Positions 1-8,155 of a stretch of 64,000 nucleotides of DNA are shown here, in pieces. Location of the stretch: the NCBI RefSeq assembly GCF_028736215.1, contig NZ_CP117883.1:2666001-2730000 (forward strand), written 5' to 3'. A model generated the notes under the pieces. That model had not been told where the DNA came from and ran no database searches. It was given only the letters and a program-made list of their open reading frames with translations. Position 1 is the first letter of the stretch. Each line of letters starts with the position of its first letter. The stretch is from Mucilaginibacter sp. KACC 22773. Lineage in GTDB: Bacteria; Bacteroidota; Bacteroidia; Sphingobacteriales; Sphingobacteriaceae. Both the position numbers and the translations under genes were made by a program.

Positions 1-301
1 GTTTCAGCAGGTAATCCAACGCCTCCAATTCAAAACCTTCAAACGCAAATTTTTTATAGGCGGTGGTAAATATAATCATCGGCTTCTCGTCCAGTGAACG
101 TACCAGGTCAACCCCGGTAATATCGGGCATATTAATATCCACAAACAGCACATCTACCGGGTTCCTTTTTAGGTACTCGGCACCCGAAATGGCGTCTTCA
201 AAAGTATTTACCATCTTCAGGGATGGATAATTTGATACATATTTTTTGATGATCTCCAGCGCCAGCGGCTCATCATCAATGGCTACACATTTTAACTGCA
301 T
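1..301 (-). CDS. LytTR-family response regulator, N-terminal part (cut by window edge)
   Basis: The reading frame starts at an ATG at 301 on the minus strand and runs off the window after 100 codons. The visible part is a CheY-like receiver domain: the acidic pair D9-D10, the phospho-acceptor D55 in FVDINMPDITG, a conserved Thr in FTTAY near residue 80 and the switch Lys in the final LDYLLK. That ending (FELEALDYLLK) is typical of LytR/AlgR regulators, whose C-terminal LytTR DNA-binding domain would lie outside the window. The gene follows the LytS-like sensor kinase at 454-1632 on the same strand, so the two form a kinase/regulator pair. The receiver call is firm. The LytTR output domain is inferred from family and context. 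Confidence 0.9.
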   Translation of the reverse strand, partial: MQLKCVAIDDEPLALEIIKKYVSNYPSLKMVNTFEDAISGAEYLKRNPVDVLFVDINMPDITGVDLVRSLDEKPMIIFTTAYKKFAFEGFELEALDYLLK

Positions 302-318
302 AATGATATTTATTTAAA

Positions 319-452
319 GCTAAAAGCTAAAAGCTGAATGCGCAAAGCAGAAAGCTTTTAGTGTCTTGTCAATGTAAAATGAGTGTTAGTCTTAAGCTCT
401 AAGTTCTGAAAAGACAGATTTCGACTTGTGACTTCCGACTATGTACTTATGA
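319..452. repeat. Short-word intergenic repeat behind kinase stop codon
   Basis: The 152-base gap between the kinase stop and the regulator start is built of tandem short words. AAAGCT-type units repeat three times around 319-336, with an AAAGCTTTTAG echo near 350. GACTT/GACTA units repeat around 421-452. There is no coding potential. It sits immediately downstream of a stop codon, like the inverted-repeat elements at 38938, 55925 and 60276. Confidence 0.5.
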
Positions 453-453
453 C

Positions 454-1632
454 TTAAGCGTCAATTTCCAGCTCAACCCTAAACATTGCGGCTTCCTGGC
501 TAATGTTTAGCCTGTGCCTGCCCGGGTAAATATGTTGTAACCGCTGCCTTGTATTGGTAATGCCGATGCCCTTGCGGCTGCTCGCAGGGCGGTTATCAAA
601 TATGGTATTCTCGCAGGTGAACAATATTTTATCCTCGGTTACTTTTATATTTATGCTGATTACCGAAGCTTCGTGCTTGCTTACGCCGTATTTAAACACG
701 TTTTCAATGAAGGTCATCAATACCAATGGCGGTACTTTTTTTTGTGCCATATCGCCGTAAAAGTTAAAATCCAACTTGGTTTTTTTTCCTAAGCGCAGCT
801 TTTGCAAATCAATGTAATCGTTAATACAATCTATCTCGCTTTGCAGCAATACAAAATCTTCGGTCACCTCATCTGTTACATAGCGCATTATGTTGGATAG
901 TTTCATGATGCTTTCTGAGGTATGTTCACTATCCGTTACCGATAAGGCATAGATATTATTGAGCGTATTGAACAAAAAATGGGGATTGATTTGCGCCTTG
1001 AGGAAAGATAGCTCGGCATGGGTTTTCTCGGCTTCGGCCCTGATCACCATCTGCTCTGTAAGCTGCCATTTTTGTACCGTACTCATAGCTATGCCCAAAC
1101 CTATTACAATGATAAAAATGAACAGGCCTACCATATCTATATTGCCCGATTGATGGATTAAAATAATTTGGTTGGATGGTTTTTTCAGGCTTGGGTCTTG
1201 CATCCGTAAATCCTCATGAGGCAGTGGCCCGAACGGCAGATTTTTTGGGTTGACGGTGCCGCTGTCGGCGCCCGGTATCAGTTGTGGTCCGATAGGGGCC
1301 GCAGTGCTTTGTTTTTCTTTAACTAAGTTATGTAAAAGCAGGTTATCAAACGGTTGCAAAAAGTATACGCAGCCCGATAGTAGTAAAACGATAAGCCCGT
1401 AAACCACATATTTTTTATGGAAGACAAACCGTGGCACCAGGTACCAGGCATTAAAGTAAAACATGAAAATATAGGTAAGACAAAACAACCAATAATAAGG
1501 CGATAGAATAACGTTATATGTGCTGCTGCTGCTTTGCTGCGTACGGTTCATGAATAACAACGGGAAGCCAAAAAATACCAGCCAACCGGCTGCATGAATG
1601 AATATATTAGTGGCTTTTTTAGAAACGATCAT
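454..1632 (-). CDS. LytS/YehU-type sensor histidine kinase
   Basis: 392 residues. The N-terminal half has about four hydrophobic membrane segments (near residues 10-28, 46-66, 74-92 and 166-184). A coiled stretch follows, then the His_kinase domain of the LytS class with the phospho-accepting H218 in INPHFLFNTLNNIYAL. The C-terminal ATPase part contains the N-box (FIENVFKYG) and a GIGITNTRQRL glycine motif. It should autophosphorylate and pass phosphate to D55 of the downstream response regulator. Between segments 3 and 4 is a Pro-rich, poorly conserved loop that probably faces the periplasm. The ATG at 1632 precedes the first membrane segment. The signal is unknown. Family assignment is confident. 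Confidence 0.93.
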   Translation of the reverse strand: MIVSKKATNIFIHAAGWLVFFGFPLLFMNRTQQSSSSTYNVILSPYYWLFCLTYIFMFYFNAWYLVPRFVFHKKYVVYGLIVLLLSGCVYFLQPFDNLLLHNLVKEKQSTAAPIGPQLIPGADSGTVNPKNLPFGPLPHEDLRMQDPSLKKPSNQIILIHQSGNIDMVGLFIFIIVIGLGIAMSTVQKWQLTEQMVIRAEAEKTHAELSFLKAQINPHFLFNTLNNIYALSVTDSEHTSESIMKLSNIMRYVTDEVTEDFVLLQSEIDCINDYIDLQKLRLGKKTKLDFNFYGDMAQKKVPPLVLMTFIENVFKYGVSKHEASVISINIKVTEDKILFTCENTIFDNRPASSRKGIGITNTRQRLQHIYPGRHRLNISQEAAMFRVELEIDA

Positions 1633-1750
1633 CTGGTTAAAAAATTTATTAAATATAGCAGCCGTTGCAATGCCAATTACCGACCATGTTAAAATAGTTA
1701 AACTCAGTTGATCATTTGTTTTTCATCTGGGTGGTTCTGCGGGGTTAAAT

Positions 1751-1780
1751 AAGCGCCCCGGAATTAACCGCGGGGCGCTT
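1751..1780. terminator. Perfect GC-rich hairpin in 1633-1988 gap
   Basis: A perfect 10-bp stem (AAGCGCCCCG / CGGGGCGCTT) encloses a 10-base loop. It lies between the start of the kinase gene and the end of the SnoaL-like gene, both on the minus strand. No clear T-run follows on either strand, so it may be a weak or factor-assisted terminator for the minus-strand gene at 1989-2450, or a regulatory structure. Nothing else was recognised in the 356-base gap. Confidence 0.4.
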
Positions 1781-1988
1781 GCAACCTTATGAAAAAAAAC
1801 AGAACACAATAGCCGGGAGATGTCCCGATATCCCGGTTACTGGTTCAAAGGTGATAAATGGCAGGGCAAGGGGCAACCGTTTATCGGTGAACCGTGGTTT
1901 TGTATAGATGAATGATTAAAAAAGGCGCTAACGAAATAGAAAAGGCTTATATAAACACAAGCGGGGGAGAAGCCCTTAAAGAAATATA

Positions 1989-2450
1989 TTACTCTTTAAG
2001 CGCACTATCCCAGTGTTCGGCTATTTTGCCGTTTTCGATACGTAGCATATCAAACCAGGTGGTAATATATTTTTTGCCTTTCACCTTCGGATCGGGATGT
2101 TCATCTTTAAAGCTAAGTATAACCAAATTACCTTCGGCAACTATCGAGATCAGCGGCGCTTTAACAGTTGCATTTATAGTTGATGGTTTGGCAAATTTGG
2201 AAAAGAAATTAATAAAACCTTGCCGCCCAGTTGGTACATTGGGGTTATGCTGAATGTAGGTAGGTAGCAGGTATTTTGCGGCAAGGTCAAGATGCCCGCC
2301 CTCAAGCACCTCCCGCCAGAAATCATAAACCAGTTTCTTGTTTTTGGCAAGCTGAGGCTCTTTGCTGTATAACATAGCTTTTTGATCCTGGCCAAACGAG
2401 TGAGAACTAAGCAAAAGTGCCAAAACGAATAATAAGCCCGCTTTTTTCAT
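1989..2450 (-). CDS. Exported SnoaL-like (NTF2-fold) protein
   Basis: 153 residues with a clear signal peptide ending near FGQ (residue 21). The mature part reads as a SnoaL-like/NTF2-fold domain: a helix containing LVYDFWREVLEGG, then LAAKYLLPTYIQHNPNVPTG and a C-terminal beta sheet ending in KIAEHWD. Small proteins of this kind are often annotated as predicted SnoaL-like aldol-condensation enzymes, but most are uncharacterised. Here the HNP and EHWD signatures support the fold only, not a reaction. Export suggests a periplasmic location. It is transcribed alone and is divergent from the gene at 2646. Confidence 0.75.
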   Translation of the reverse strand: MKKAGLLFVLALLLSSHSFGQDQKAMLYSKEPQLAKNKKLVYDFWREVLEGGHLDLAAKYLLPTYIQHNPNVPTGRQGFINFFSKFAKPSTINATVKAPLISIVAEGNLVILSFKDEHPDPKVKGKKYITTWFDMLRIENGKIAEHWDSALKE

Positions 2451-2645
2451 GATTTATAATTGATGGTTAAATATATTGATTTTTAAATACTTTGCTGTTT
2501 AAAAGGAGCAGCAGGTAAGTTTTGAAGCTAACCAGGTTAATGTCCGGGTAGTTAAACGTCATGGACATGAGTGTTTTTACGCTTTATGCTGTCAAATCGT
2601 TGGCGGTAGTAAATAATTACATAACTTGCTGAAAATCTTATCACA

Positions 2646-3176
2646 ATGAGAAAAATATTACCCCTGTTTATTGCTGCTCATATTTTTGCATTTTGCAAAC
2701 CGGCAGAGGCCCAGGTACACAGTTTTGATGTAGGAATGCGCTTTCAAAAAAGCATAGGCCTTTACTATGAAAACGGGATAACCGGCCAATACAACCTCAC
2801 CCGGCGCTGGGCATTGGGCGTAACCTATGTAACCAGCAGGTTGGGCACTGCCTGGGGCACAAATGCTATAAAGCAAGACAATCTATTTGCATCCGGCACT
2901 TATAAATTCCGACCCGCACACGCGCTTCAGCCGTTTTTTAGCGGAAACCTGGGCTATTTCACGGCCGATTATGGCTCGCCAATATTTGATGGTTTACCAC
3001 ACACCTCGGCCATCGCTTCGGTTGATGGTGGCATATCATATCAATTCAAACTTCCTGTTAAAGTAAACCTTTCGCTTGGTTACAACGCTATTACAGGCAA
3101 CGGTACATCGGGCGCGGGTACATTGTACCCTGTGTTTTACCAGTTAAGTGTCACTTATAATATAGCAAAGCTGTAA
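2646..3176 (+). CDS. Small outer-membrane beta-barrel-like protein, unknown function
   Basis: 176 residues with a signal peptide (residues 1-22, cleavage near AEAQ). The mature sequence alternates hydrophobic and polar residues in about eight strands (for example RWALGVTYVT, PFFSGNLGYFTADY, KVNLSLGYNAITG) and ends in an aromatic-rich strand (VFYQLSVTYNIAKL). This is the pattern of small eight-stranded outer-membrane barrels. It is 4 bases upstream of the lipoprotein hydrolase gene at 3181, so the two are probably co-transcribed. No specific family is recognised, and the barrel call is an inference from strand pattern. Confidence 0.65.
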   Translation: MRKILPLFIAAHIFAFCKPAEAQVHSFDVGMRFQKSIGLYYENGITGQYNLTRRWALGVTYVTSRLGTAWGTNAIKQDNLFASGTYKFRPAHALQPFFSGNLGYFTADYGSPIFDGLPHTSAIASVDGGISYQFKLPVKVNLSLGYNAITGNGTSGAGTLYPVFYQLSVTYNIAKL

Positions 3177-3180
3177 CGCC

Positions 3181-4122
3181 ATGAAGAAAATTATACTCAT
3201 TATATTATCTGCCGTATTATTATTTCCGGCCTGCAAAAAGGACCCTAAATTTATACCGGATATGCTGGGTGGCAGCAGTGAACTTTACGATCCATCGTTT
3301 TATACGCCCGCAAATTATCTTGTATCGGCTGCAAAGCCCAATCCAACGCCGGATGAAGCTAAAAAACCGGTTATCATCGTTGTACACGGCTATAGTGCCA
3401 CTACTTTTGAATGGAATGAATTCAGGACCTGGGCTGGCGGTCGTACAGATTTTGCTATCTCACAAGTATTACTGGGGGGCCATGGTTTAGATTATGCCAA
3501 CTTTAAAAGCGCTACCTGGCAAATATGGAAGCAGCCAATAATGGACGAATATAGTAAGCTGGAGCAGGAAGGCTATACAAATATCAGCCTTGCCGGCTCA
3601 TCAACAGGGGCAACCCTGATATTGGAAATGCTGGCAGATGGTTATTTCAATAACCACATTAAGCCCAGGCACGTTTTCATGGTCGATCCCATTATTATCC
3701 CGGCCAATAAAACTTTATCGCTTGTAGACCCGCTGGGGCCGGTTATTGGGTACACTACCGTTGATAATTCTGCGGGCGAGGAAAAGTATTACTTTCATTA
3801 CAGGCCATACGAATCGTTACAGCAGTTAAACAATGTAATTAACATAGTGCGTAAGCAATTACAGGACGGTGTTACACTGCCAGCCAATTGTACCTTAAAA
3901 GTATTTAAAGCCGATAAAGATGATACGGCCGACCGGGTAAGTGCGGTTTTGATATACCTCGGCACAAAAACAAGCACTGGGGCAAAAATAAATGTACAAC
4001 TGGTAAATTCCAGCCTGCACGTTTTTACCCGCCTTGCGCTTCGCGATCCCGCGCCGACAACGCAGGATGTGAAAAACCAAACGGATGCCTTCACTGATAT
4101 AGCCAATACGATAATACATTAA
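3181..4122 (+). CDS. Lipoprotein alpha/beta hydrolase
   Basis: 313 residues. It begins with a lipoprotein signal peptide with lipobox FPAC, then KKD. The hydrolase fold is shown by the oxyanion region VIIVVHGYSAT, the nucleophile elbow LAGSSTGAT (G-x-S-x-G), an acid candidate in FKADKDD and a likely catalytic His in SSLHVF. Such enzymes cleave carboxylic esters. The substrate cannot be read from sequence. It probably acts on the outside of the inner membrane or at the outer membrane. It follows the barrel-like gene after 4 bases and ends about 70 bases before the tmRNA promoter. Confidence 0.8.
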   Translation: MKKIILIILSAVLLFPACKKDPKFIPDMLGGSSELYDPSFYTPANYLVSAAKPNPTPDEAKKPVIIVVHGYSATTFEWNEFRTWAGGRTDFAISQVLLGGHGLDYANFKSATWQIWKQPIMDEYSKLEQEGYTNISLAGSSTGATLILEMLADGYFNNHIKPRHVFMVDPIIIPANKTLSLVDPLGPVIGYTTVDNSAGEEKYYFHYRPYESLQQLNNVINIVRKQLQDGVTLPANCTLKVFKADKDDTADRVSAVLIYLGTKTSTGAKINVQLVNSSLHVFTRLALRDPAPTTQDVKNQTDAFTDIANTIIH

Positions 4123-4193
4123 AATTCCGGTATTTACAGTTAGCCTTTTGTGTAACCTGTTTACATATGCATATAAATTGCAAACTTTTTAAC

Positions 4194-4201
4194 TATCTTT
4201 G
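4194..4201 (+). promoter_or_regulatory. Bacteroidota-type -7 element for ssrA
   Basis: TATCTTTG matches the TAnnTTTG consensus of the Bacteroidota primary sigma factor. It lies 48 bases before the mature tmRNA 5' end. A TTG at 4178-4180 is closer than the usual -33 spacing, so the upstream element is uncertain. Confidence 0.6.
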
Positions 4202-4249
4202 CACTCTTAACTGCAATACTGCACACCGGCAAATTGCGAACTCAAAAAT

Positions 4250-4615
4250 GGGGTCGACCGGAATTGACAGGATGGAGATAAGTAGGTAAGCATGCAGCGC
4301 GTTGGGTGAATTAGCGCTTTAATCTGAACGCTCAAACTTACAAATGGCGAAAATAACTACGCCTTAGCTGCCTAATTTAGAATTAGCATAGCTTTTGTCC
4401 CGCCGGTTCTGCGTTTCATTGGATCGGCATCAGGGGCATCGACAAATGAAACTGGCCTGCTTAGGGTGTGATAAGCAAGCGAGATAAAGCATCTACGGAA
4501 CACGGTACAGGTAAGCGACTGACCTTCCTGTTCCCGACAATTAAACAGAAGCTAAGCATGTAGAAAGCTTACCTTATACCATGTTTGGACGAGGGTTCGA
4601 ATCCCTCCGGCTCCA
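4250..4615 (+). ncRNA. ssrA: Transfer-messenger RNA (tmRNA)
   Basis: The 5' end (GGGGTCGACCGGAATTGACA) and the 3' tRNA-like end (GAGGGTTCGAATCCCTC plus acceptor strand CGGCTCC) pair as a tRNA-Ala-like acceptor stem with two G-U pairs. The tag reading frame is at 4346-4375: GGC GAA AAT AAC TAC GCC TTA GCT GCC TAA, encoding GENNYALAA, a typical Bacteroidota degradation tag. The CCA end is not encoded (ACGA follows the stem), so it must be added after transcription. tmRNA rescues stalled ribosomes together with SmpB and tags the products for proteolysis. The molecule is about 366 nt long. Confidence 0.96.
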
Positions 4616-4637
4616 CGAAAATGGTATCAACACCGCT

Positions 4638-4672
4638 AAAACCCTTCAAACGCTACGTTTGAGGGGTTTTTT
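4638..4672 (+). terminator. Rho-independent terminator of ssrA
   Basis: A hairpin with arms AACCCTTCAAACG and CGTTTGAGGGGTT (one G-U pair, loop CTA) runs into a T-run at 4667-4672. It starts 22 bases after the tmRNA 3' end. Confidence 0.9.
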
Positions 4673-4850
4673 GTTGCATTTTGGTGTCATTTGCTCACTG
4701 TTGAACGATCATTTTGGTGACCACGTAATTTTAAAACAAGTGCTCACCAGTAAGATTGTAACTAATTGACAAACAATATATTAAGTGAGTTGTCATCTTG
4801 TGAGAATTATGCTGTAAAGGTAAATTTGTTTAACTTTTTAACAGCTTTTT

Positions 4851-5105
4851 ATGATCAAAAATGTAGCTGTTTTCTTTTATCTGAAAAAGAGAACGAATTC
4901 AAAAGAAGAAAAAGTTCCGGTTTATGTACGAATCACCTGTAATGGCCGGCGTGCTGAATTGGCAACCGATCAAAATTCAGTCCAAGCTCTGGAATCCAAA
5001 TGAAAAAAGAGCCAAAGGGAAAGCCTAGTCGGTCTACAAATTAAACCTGGTACTTAATGATGTCGAAGTGAGGATCAAAGATACGATCGCAATGGCATGT
5101 GATGG
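4851..5105 (+). pseudogene. Tyrosine recombinase (integrase) remnant, N-terminal fragment
   Basis: From the ATG at 4851 the frame reads MIKNVAVFFYLKKR, then KVPVYVRITCNGRRAELAT. This resembles the N-terminal arm-type DNA-binding domain of Bacteroidota tyrosine recombinases. Near 4968 the frame changes (net +1) to IKIQSKLWNPNEKRAKGKA, hits a TAG at 5026-5028, and resumes as SVYKLNLVLNDVEVRIKDTI to about 5100, where homology stops abruptly. The SAM-like and catalytic domains are absent. It lies 235 bases beyond ssrA, a classic integration site, so it is best read as the stump of an integrative element. The family call rests on N-terminal pattern only. Confidence 0.72.
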
Positions 5106-6251
5106 TAGTGGGCGGACTGGCTGATCTGTTAGAAAGTACGTTGATCACTGATGTTAGCGAATCTGCCGCTTTTAAGGACACGAAATGGATTGAGCAAGGT
5201 AGCGTGGCTTGGGTATATTGGGAAAACAACCACGGTTCAAAGGATTATCAGAAGGTGATTGAATACATTGCCATGGCTGCAAAAATGAATTGGCCGTATG
5301 TACTTATTGACTGGGAATGGGACATAATGTCAAACGCTGGGACTGTAAAGGATGCTTTGAGTTATGCAAAGAGCAAGGGCATCAAAACGCTTTTATGGTG
5401 TAACTCGGGTACCGATTGGCTTGACGCAAGTCCTTCAGATAGGCTGTTAACACCCGAGAAAAGAGCAAAGGAGTTTTCCTGGCTGAGAGAGGTTGGCGTA
5501 TCGGGTATCAAGGCCGACTTTTTGCGGGAGACCAGCAGGATATGATGCAATATTATATCGACATTCTGGAAGATGTAGCAAAATACCATCTTTTGGTTAA
5601 CTTTCATGTAACTACCTTACCCGGTGGCTGGGCGCGTACCTACCCTAATTTAATGAATACCGAAGCGGCGTACGGTGTAGAATGGTATAACAACAATGGT
5701 ATTTTAACCGATAAGGCCGCTGCGCATAATGCAACTCTTCCGTTTACACGGAATATAGTAGGCTCGATGGATTATACACCGGTGACATTTTCCAACTCGC
5801 AGCATGAGTATAAAACTTCCTTTGCCCATGAGTTGGCTTGGGCAGTAGTATTTGAATCCGGATTGCAGCATTTTGCAGACAGGTCTTCTGCCTGTTATGA
5901 TTTAGCTGAAGCCCGCTGTAAATTTCTAATGGAATTTCCAACAACCTGGGATGAAACGAAGCTTATTAACTGCTATCCCGACGAAATGGTTGTTATTGCC
6001 CGAAGAAAAGGCAAACTTTGGTATGTTGCCGGGCTTAACGGGAAAGACACTCCGCAAACACTTAATCTTAATTTTAACTTTTTAGGACTTCGAGCTATTC
6101 TTTCCAAATATTCAAAGACGGAATAGATACAAAGTCAATTACAAGCGAAACCGGGAAAATAAAAAAGTCAAATACACTCCAGATCCAATGCCTGCCCAGA
6201 GGCGGCTTCGCAGGAGTAATCGGCCAGGAAAACTCAATCGCACTTAAGTAA
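5106..6251 (+). pseudogene. GH97-type glycosidase pseudogene (5' truncated, two frameshifts)
   Basis: Three reading frames together give one GH97-like sequence (alpha-glucosidase/alpha-galactosidase family, SusB type). They are 5106-5540 (KWIEQGSVAWVYWENNHG, WPYVLIDWEWD, VSGIKADF), about 5530-6085 (MMQYYIDILEDVAKYHLLVNFH, TEAAYGVEWYN) and about 6085-6251 (FQIFKDGIDTKS to LPRGGFAGVI, stop at 6249). Each join is a single-base loss: one T from a T-run near 5522 (ADFFAGDQQ becomes ADFLRET) and one base near 6088. The N-terminal sandwich domain, several hundred residues in intact family members, is missing. The fragment begins exactly where the integrase stump ends, which points to a deletion joining the two. 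It is not functional. Confidence 0.82.
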
Positions 6252-6372
6252 AAAATAACATATAATGAAACGCAGGGCACTTTTAAAACATCCGGTAACC
6301 GCCTGTTTTAATCTTTATTTCAGACCATTTTTTAGTCCAACCAATTACAGCATCAGCATCTAACATTAAAAG

Positions 6373-6415
6373 AATCTCTAATACCTCATTTAAAACAGAG
6401 GCATTAGAGATTTTT
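6373..6415 (+). terminator. Terminator between GH97 remnant and GH5 gene
   Basis: Arms AATCTCTAATACCTC and GAGGCATTAGAGATT (one mismatch) are followed by TTTTT at 6411-6415. It separates the converging GH97 remnant (+) and GH5 gene (-) and could work in both directions. Apart from this hairpin, 6252-6457 shows nothing recognisable. Confidence 0.75.
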
Positions 6416-6457
6416 GGCGATTGGTGAAATAACTTAATTGATCGCTTTGTATTTATC

Positions 6458-8155
6458 TTATATTTTCACAAATCCCCATTGTTGATTACGGCCTCCGGAA
6501 TAGGTCCATTGGTCAAGTGCGCCGCCGTTATTGAGCGAAGATTCTGCAACATCCAATGCCTTTCCGCTATTTGCGTTGATGATTTTATAATATCCGTTGT
6601 CGGTTATCTGAATTGACCATTTTTGGTTTGCACCGGCGTTGTAGTCCCATAAATCCACCTGCCCACCATTACTGGTATTCCAGCCATACATTTCCAAGCA
6701 TTTTCCGGTGGCATGCATCGGGGTTAACCGATAGTAACCTCCTCCGGCATCTTCTATTTTAAATTGCTGGTTTGCACCGGCTAAATAATCCCATTGGTCG
6801 GCCAGTGTTTGATTTGCAGTACCCCAGCCGGCAAACTCCAAAGCTTTAAAACTGTTCCTGTTATAAATCTGGTAAACCTGTCCAACCTGGATGGTTGAGG
6901 ATGTACCGTTTTGCGCGCCTTGTACTGCAGCGGCTAAACCTTGCTGATCGGCAACTCCGTTAGTTTGCCTGTTAATAATTCTGAATGCATTATTCCCCGT
7001 CGAGCCATCATCAAAATAAAATGGGCGCAAGCCGTATTGCAAAGCCTGGTGTGTTATATAATTAATATAGTAAGCCCTGCCGGCCTCATGTAATGTTAAT
7101 GCATCTCCCGAAAGCGTTTGCAGCCTGCGGATAGCTCCATATTCTCCCAATATAACCGGAATGCCCTTGTCAATGAACTTTGTTTTCATCTTCGGAAACT
7201 CTGCAGTGGCATCCGACTCTTCGCCCCAGGTGGCATTTCGTGAAGCATCGGTTGTAGAGTGGTATCCATTACCCCAATAATAAAACATATTACCCCAGTT
7301 TGCATCCGCGCTTAAACCGGCAAAATTAAAGGGAGTGTAATAGTGCACTTCAACCATCAGGCGATTGGAGGCCGGATCGGTGGGAAGGGTATTCATTAAA
7401 GTATTTGAGTAGTCGATACTTGTAGATGGCCCTTGGATAAGCAGCACCCGGTAGCTATTGTGCCCGCCTGTCGATCTTACTGCGTTTACAAACGTTTGAT
7501 GATAAGAAAGCAGCACTCCCATCCCTGTAGCATCTGATACGGCGGGTTCGTTGGCGCTCGCAAAAATAACATGTTCGTCAAAACCACGCATTTGAGTAGC
7601 AATCTGCTCCCAAAAAGCCTTTTGTTTGGCGTTAACGGCGGCCTGTGCGCTGGTAGTGCAATTGTTCTCCAGCCATCCGCCGTCCCAGTGTATATTTAAT
7701 ATTACGTACAAACCGTCGTTAACGCAGTACTGAACAACCTGCTTCACCCTGTCGAGCCATGTTTGCTGAATTTGAGCCGTGGTTGCGTTAGCAAACTGGT
7801 CCCAACTGCAAGGGATACGCACCGCGGTGAAACCACTTCTTTTAACCTGATCAATAAGCGCCTGGGTTACTGTAGGATTGCCCCATGCGGTTTCGCCGCC
7901 TGTTGCCTCCAGTGTGTTGCCAATATTCCAACCTAACTGGAACTTTGCAGCAAGCTGAGTTGCCGTACTTGCAACACCGGTTTGATCGGGCTGAAGCGGC
8001 GAAATATTATAACTGGGATAGCTGGTGGCGGTCAGCTTTTTGGTGCTTGTTTTAACGAGCGGCATAACATCAGGAGAAACGTTTTTTTGCTTCGTGCACC
8101 TTGTAAATGCCGGAATTGCGAGAATGCATAAAAAATAACTTAAAGTGTTCTTCAT
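6458..8155 (-). CDS. GH5 endo-beta-glucanase with C-terminal ricin-type lectin domain
   Basis: The start is set at the ATG at 8155 (a longer frame to 8218 lacks a signal), giving 565 residues beginning with a signal peptide. The GH5 domain spans roughly residues 55-395: GWNIGNTLEA, AVRIPCSW, LNIHWDGGWLENN, acid/base E203 in ASANEPA and nucleophile E338 in LGEYGA. The GNTLEA motif resembles subfamily 4 (endoglucanase/xyloglucanase/lichenase). The C-terminal 140 residues hold three ricin-B-type repeats, each ending in NQQF, NQKW or NQQW, likely a glycan-binding module. A lipobox is doubtful (FTRC). The catalytic domain is a close paralogue of the GH5 at 20219-21679. It is divergent from the HTCS gene, and the shared gap may carry operators for both. 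Confidence 0.92.
   Translation of the reverse strand: MKNTLSYFLCILAIPAFTRCTKQKNVSPDVMPLVKTSTKKLTATSYPSYNISPLQPDQTGVASTATQLAAKFQLGWNIGNTLEATGGETAWGNPTVTQALIDQVKRSGFTAVRIPCSWDQFANATTAQIQQTWLDRVKQVVQYCVNDGLYVILNIHWDGGWLENNCTTSAQAAVNAKQKAFWEQIATQMRGFDEHVIFASANEPAVSDATGMGVLLSYHQTFVNAVRSTGGHNSYRVLLIQGPSTSIDYSNTLMNTLPTDPASNRLMVEVHYYTPFNFAGLSADANWGNMFYYWGNGYHSTTDASRNATWGEESDATAEFPKMKTKFIDKGIPVILGEYGAIRRLQTLSGDALTLHEAGRAYYINYITHQALQYGLRPFYFDDGSTGNNAFRIINRQTNGVADQQGLAAAVQGAQNGTSSTIQVGQVYQIYNRNSFKALEFAGWGTANQTLADQWDYLAGANQQFKIEDAGGGYYRLTPMHATGKCLEMYGWNTSNGGQVDLWDYNAGANQKWSIQITDNGYYKIINANSGKALDVAESSLNNGGALDQWTYSGGRNQQWGFVKI

Noticed and set aside
1912..2253. 113-codon plus-strand open frame
   Set aside because: It lies antisense to the SnoaL-like gene and has no signal, motif or family features.
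4616..6457. Intact genomic island at ssrA with attL/attR
   Set aside because: No duplicated tmRNA 3' end was found in the window and the recombinase lacks its catalytic domain, so only a remnant is claimed.
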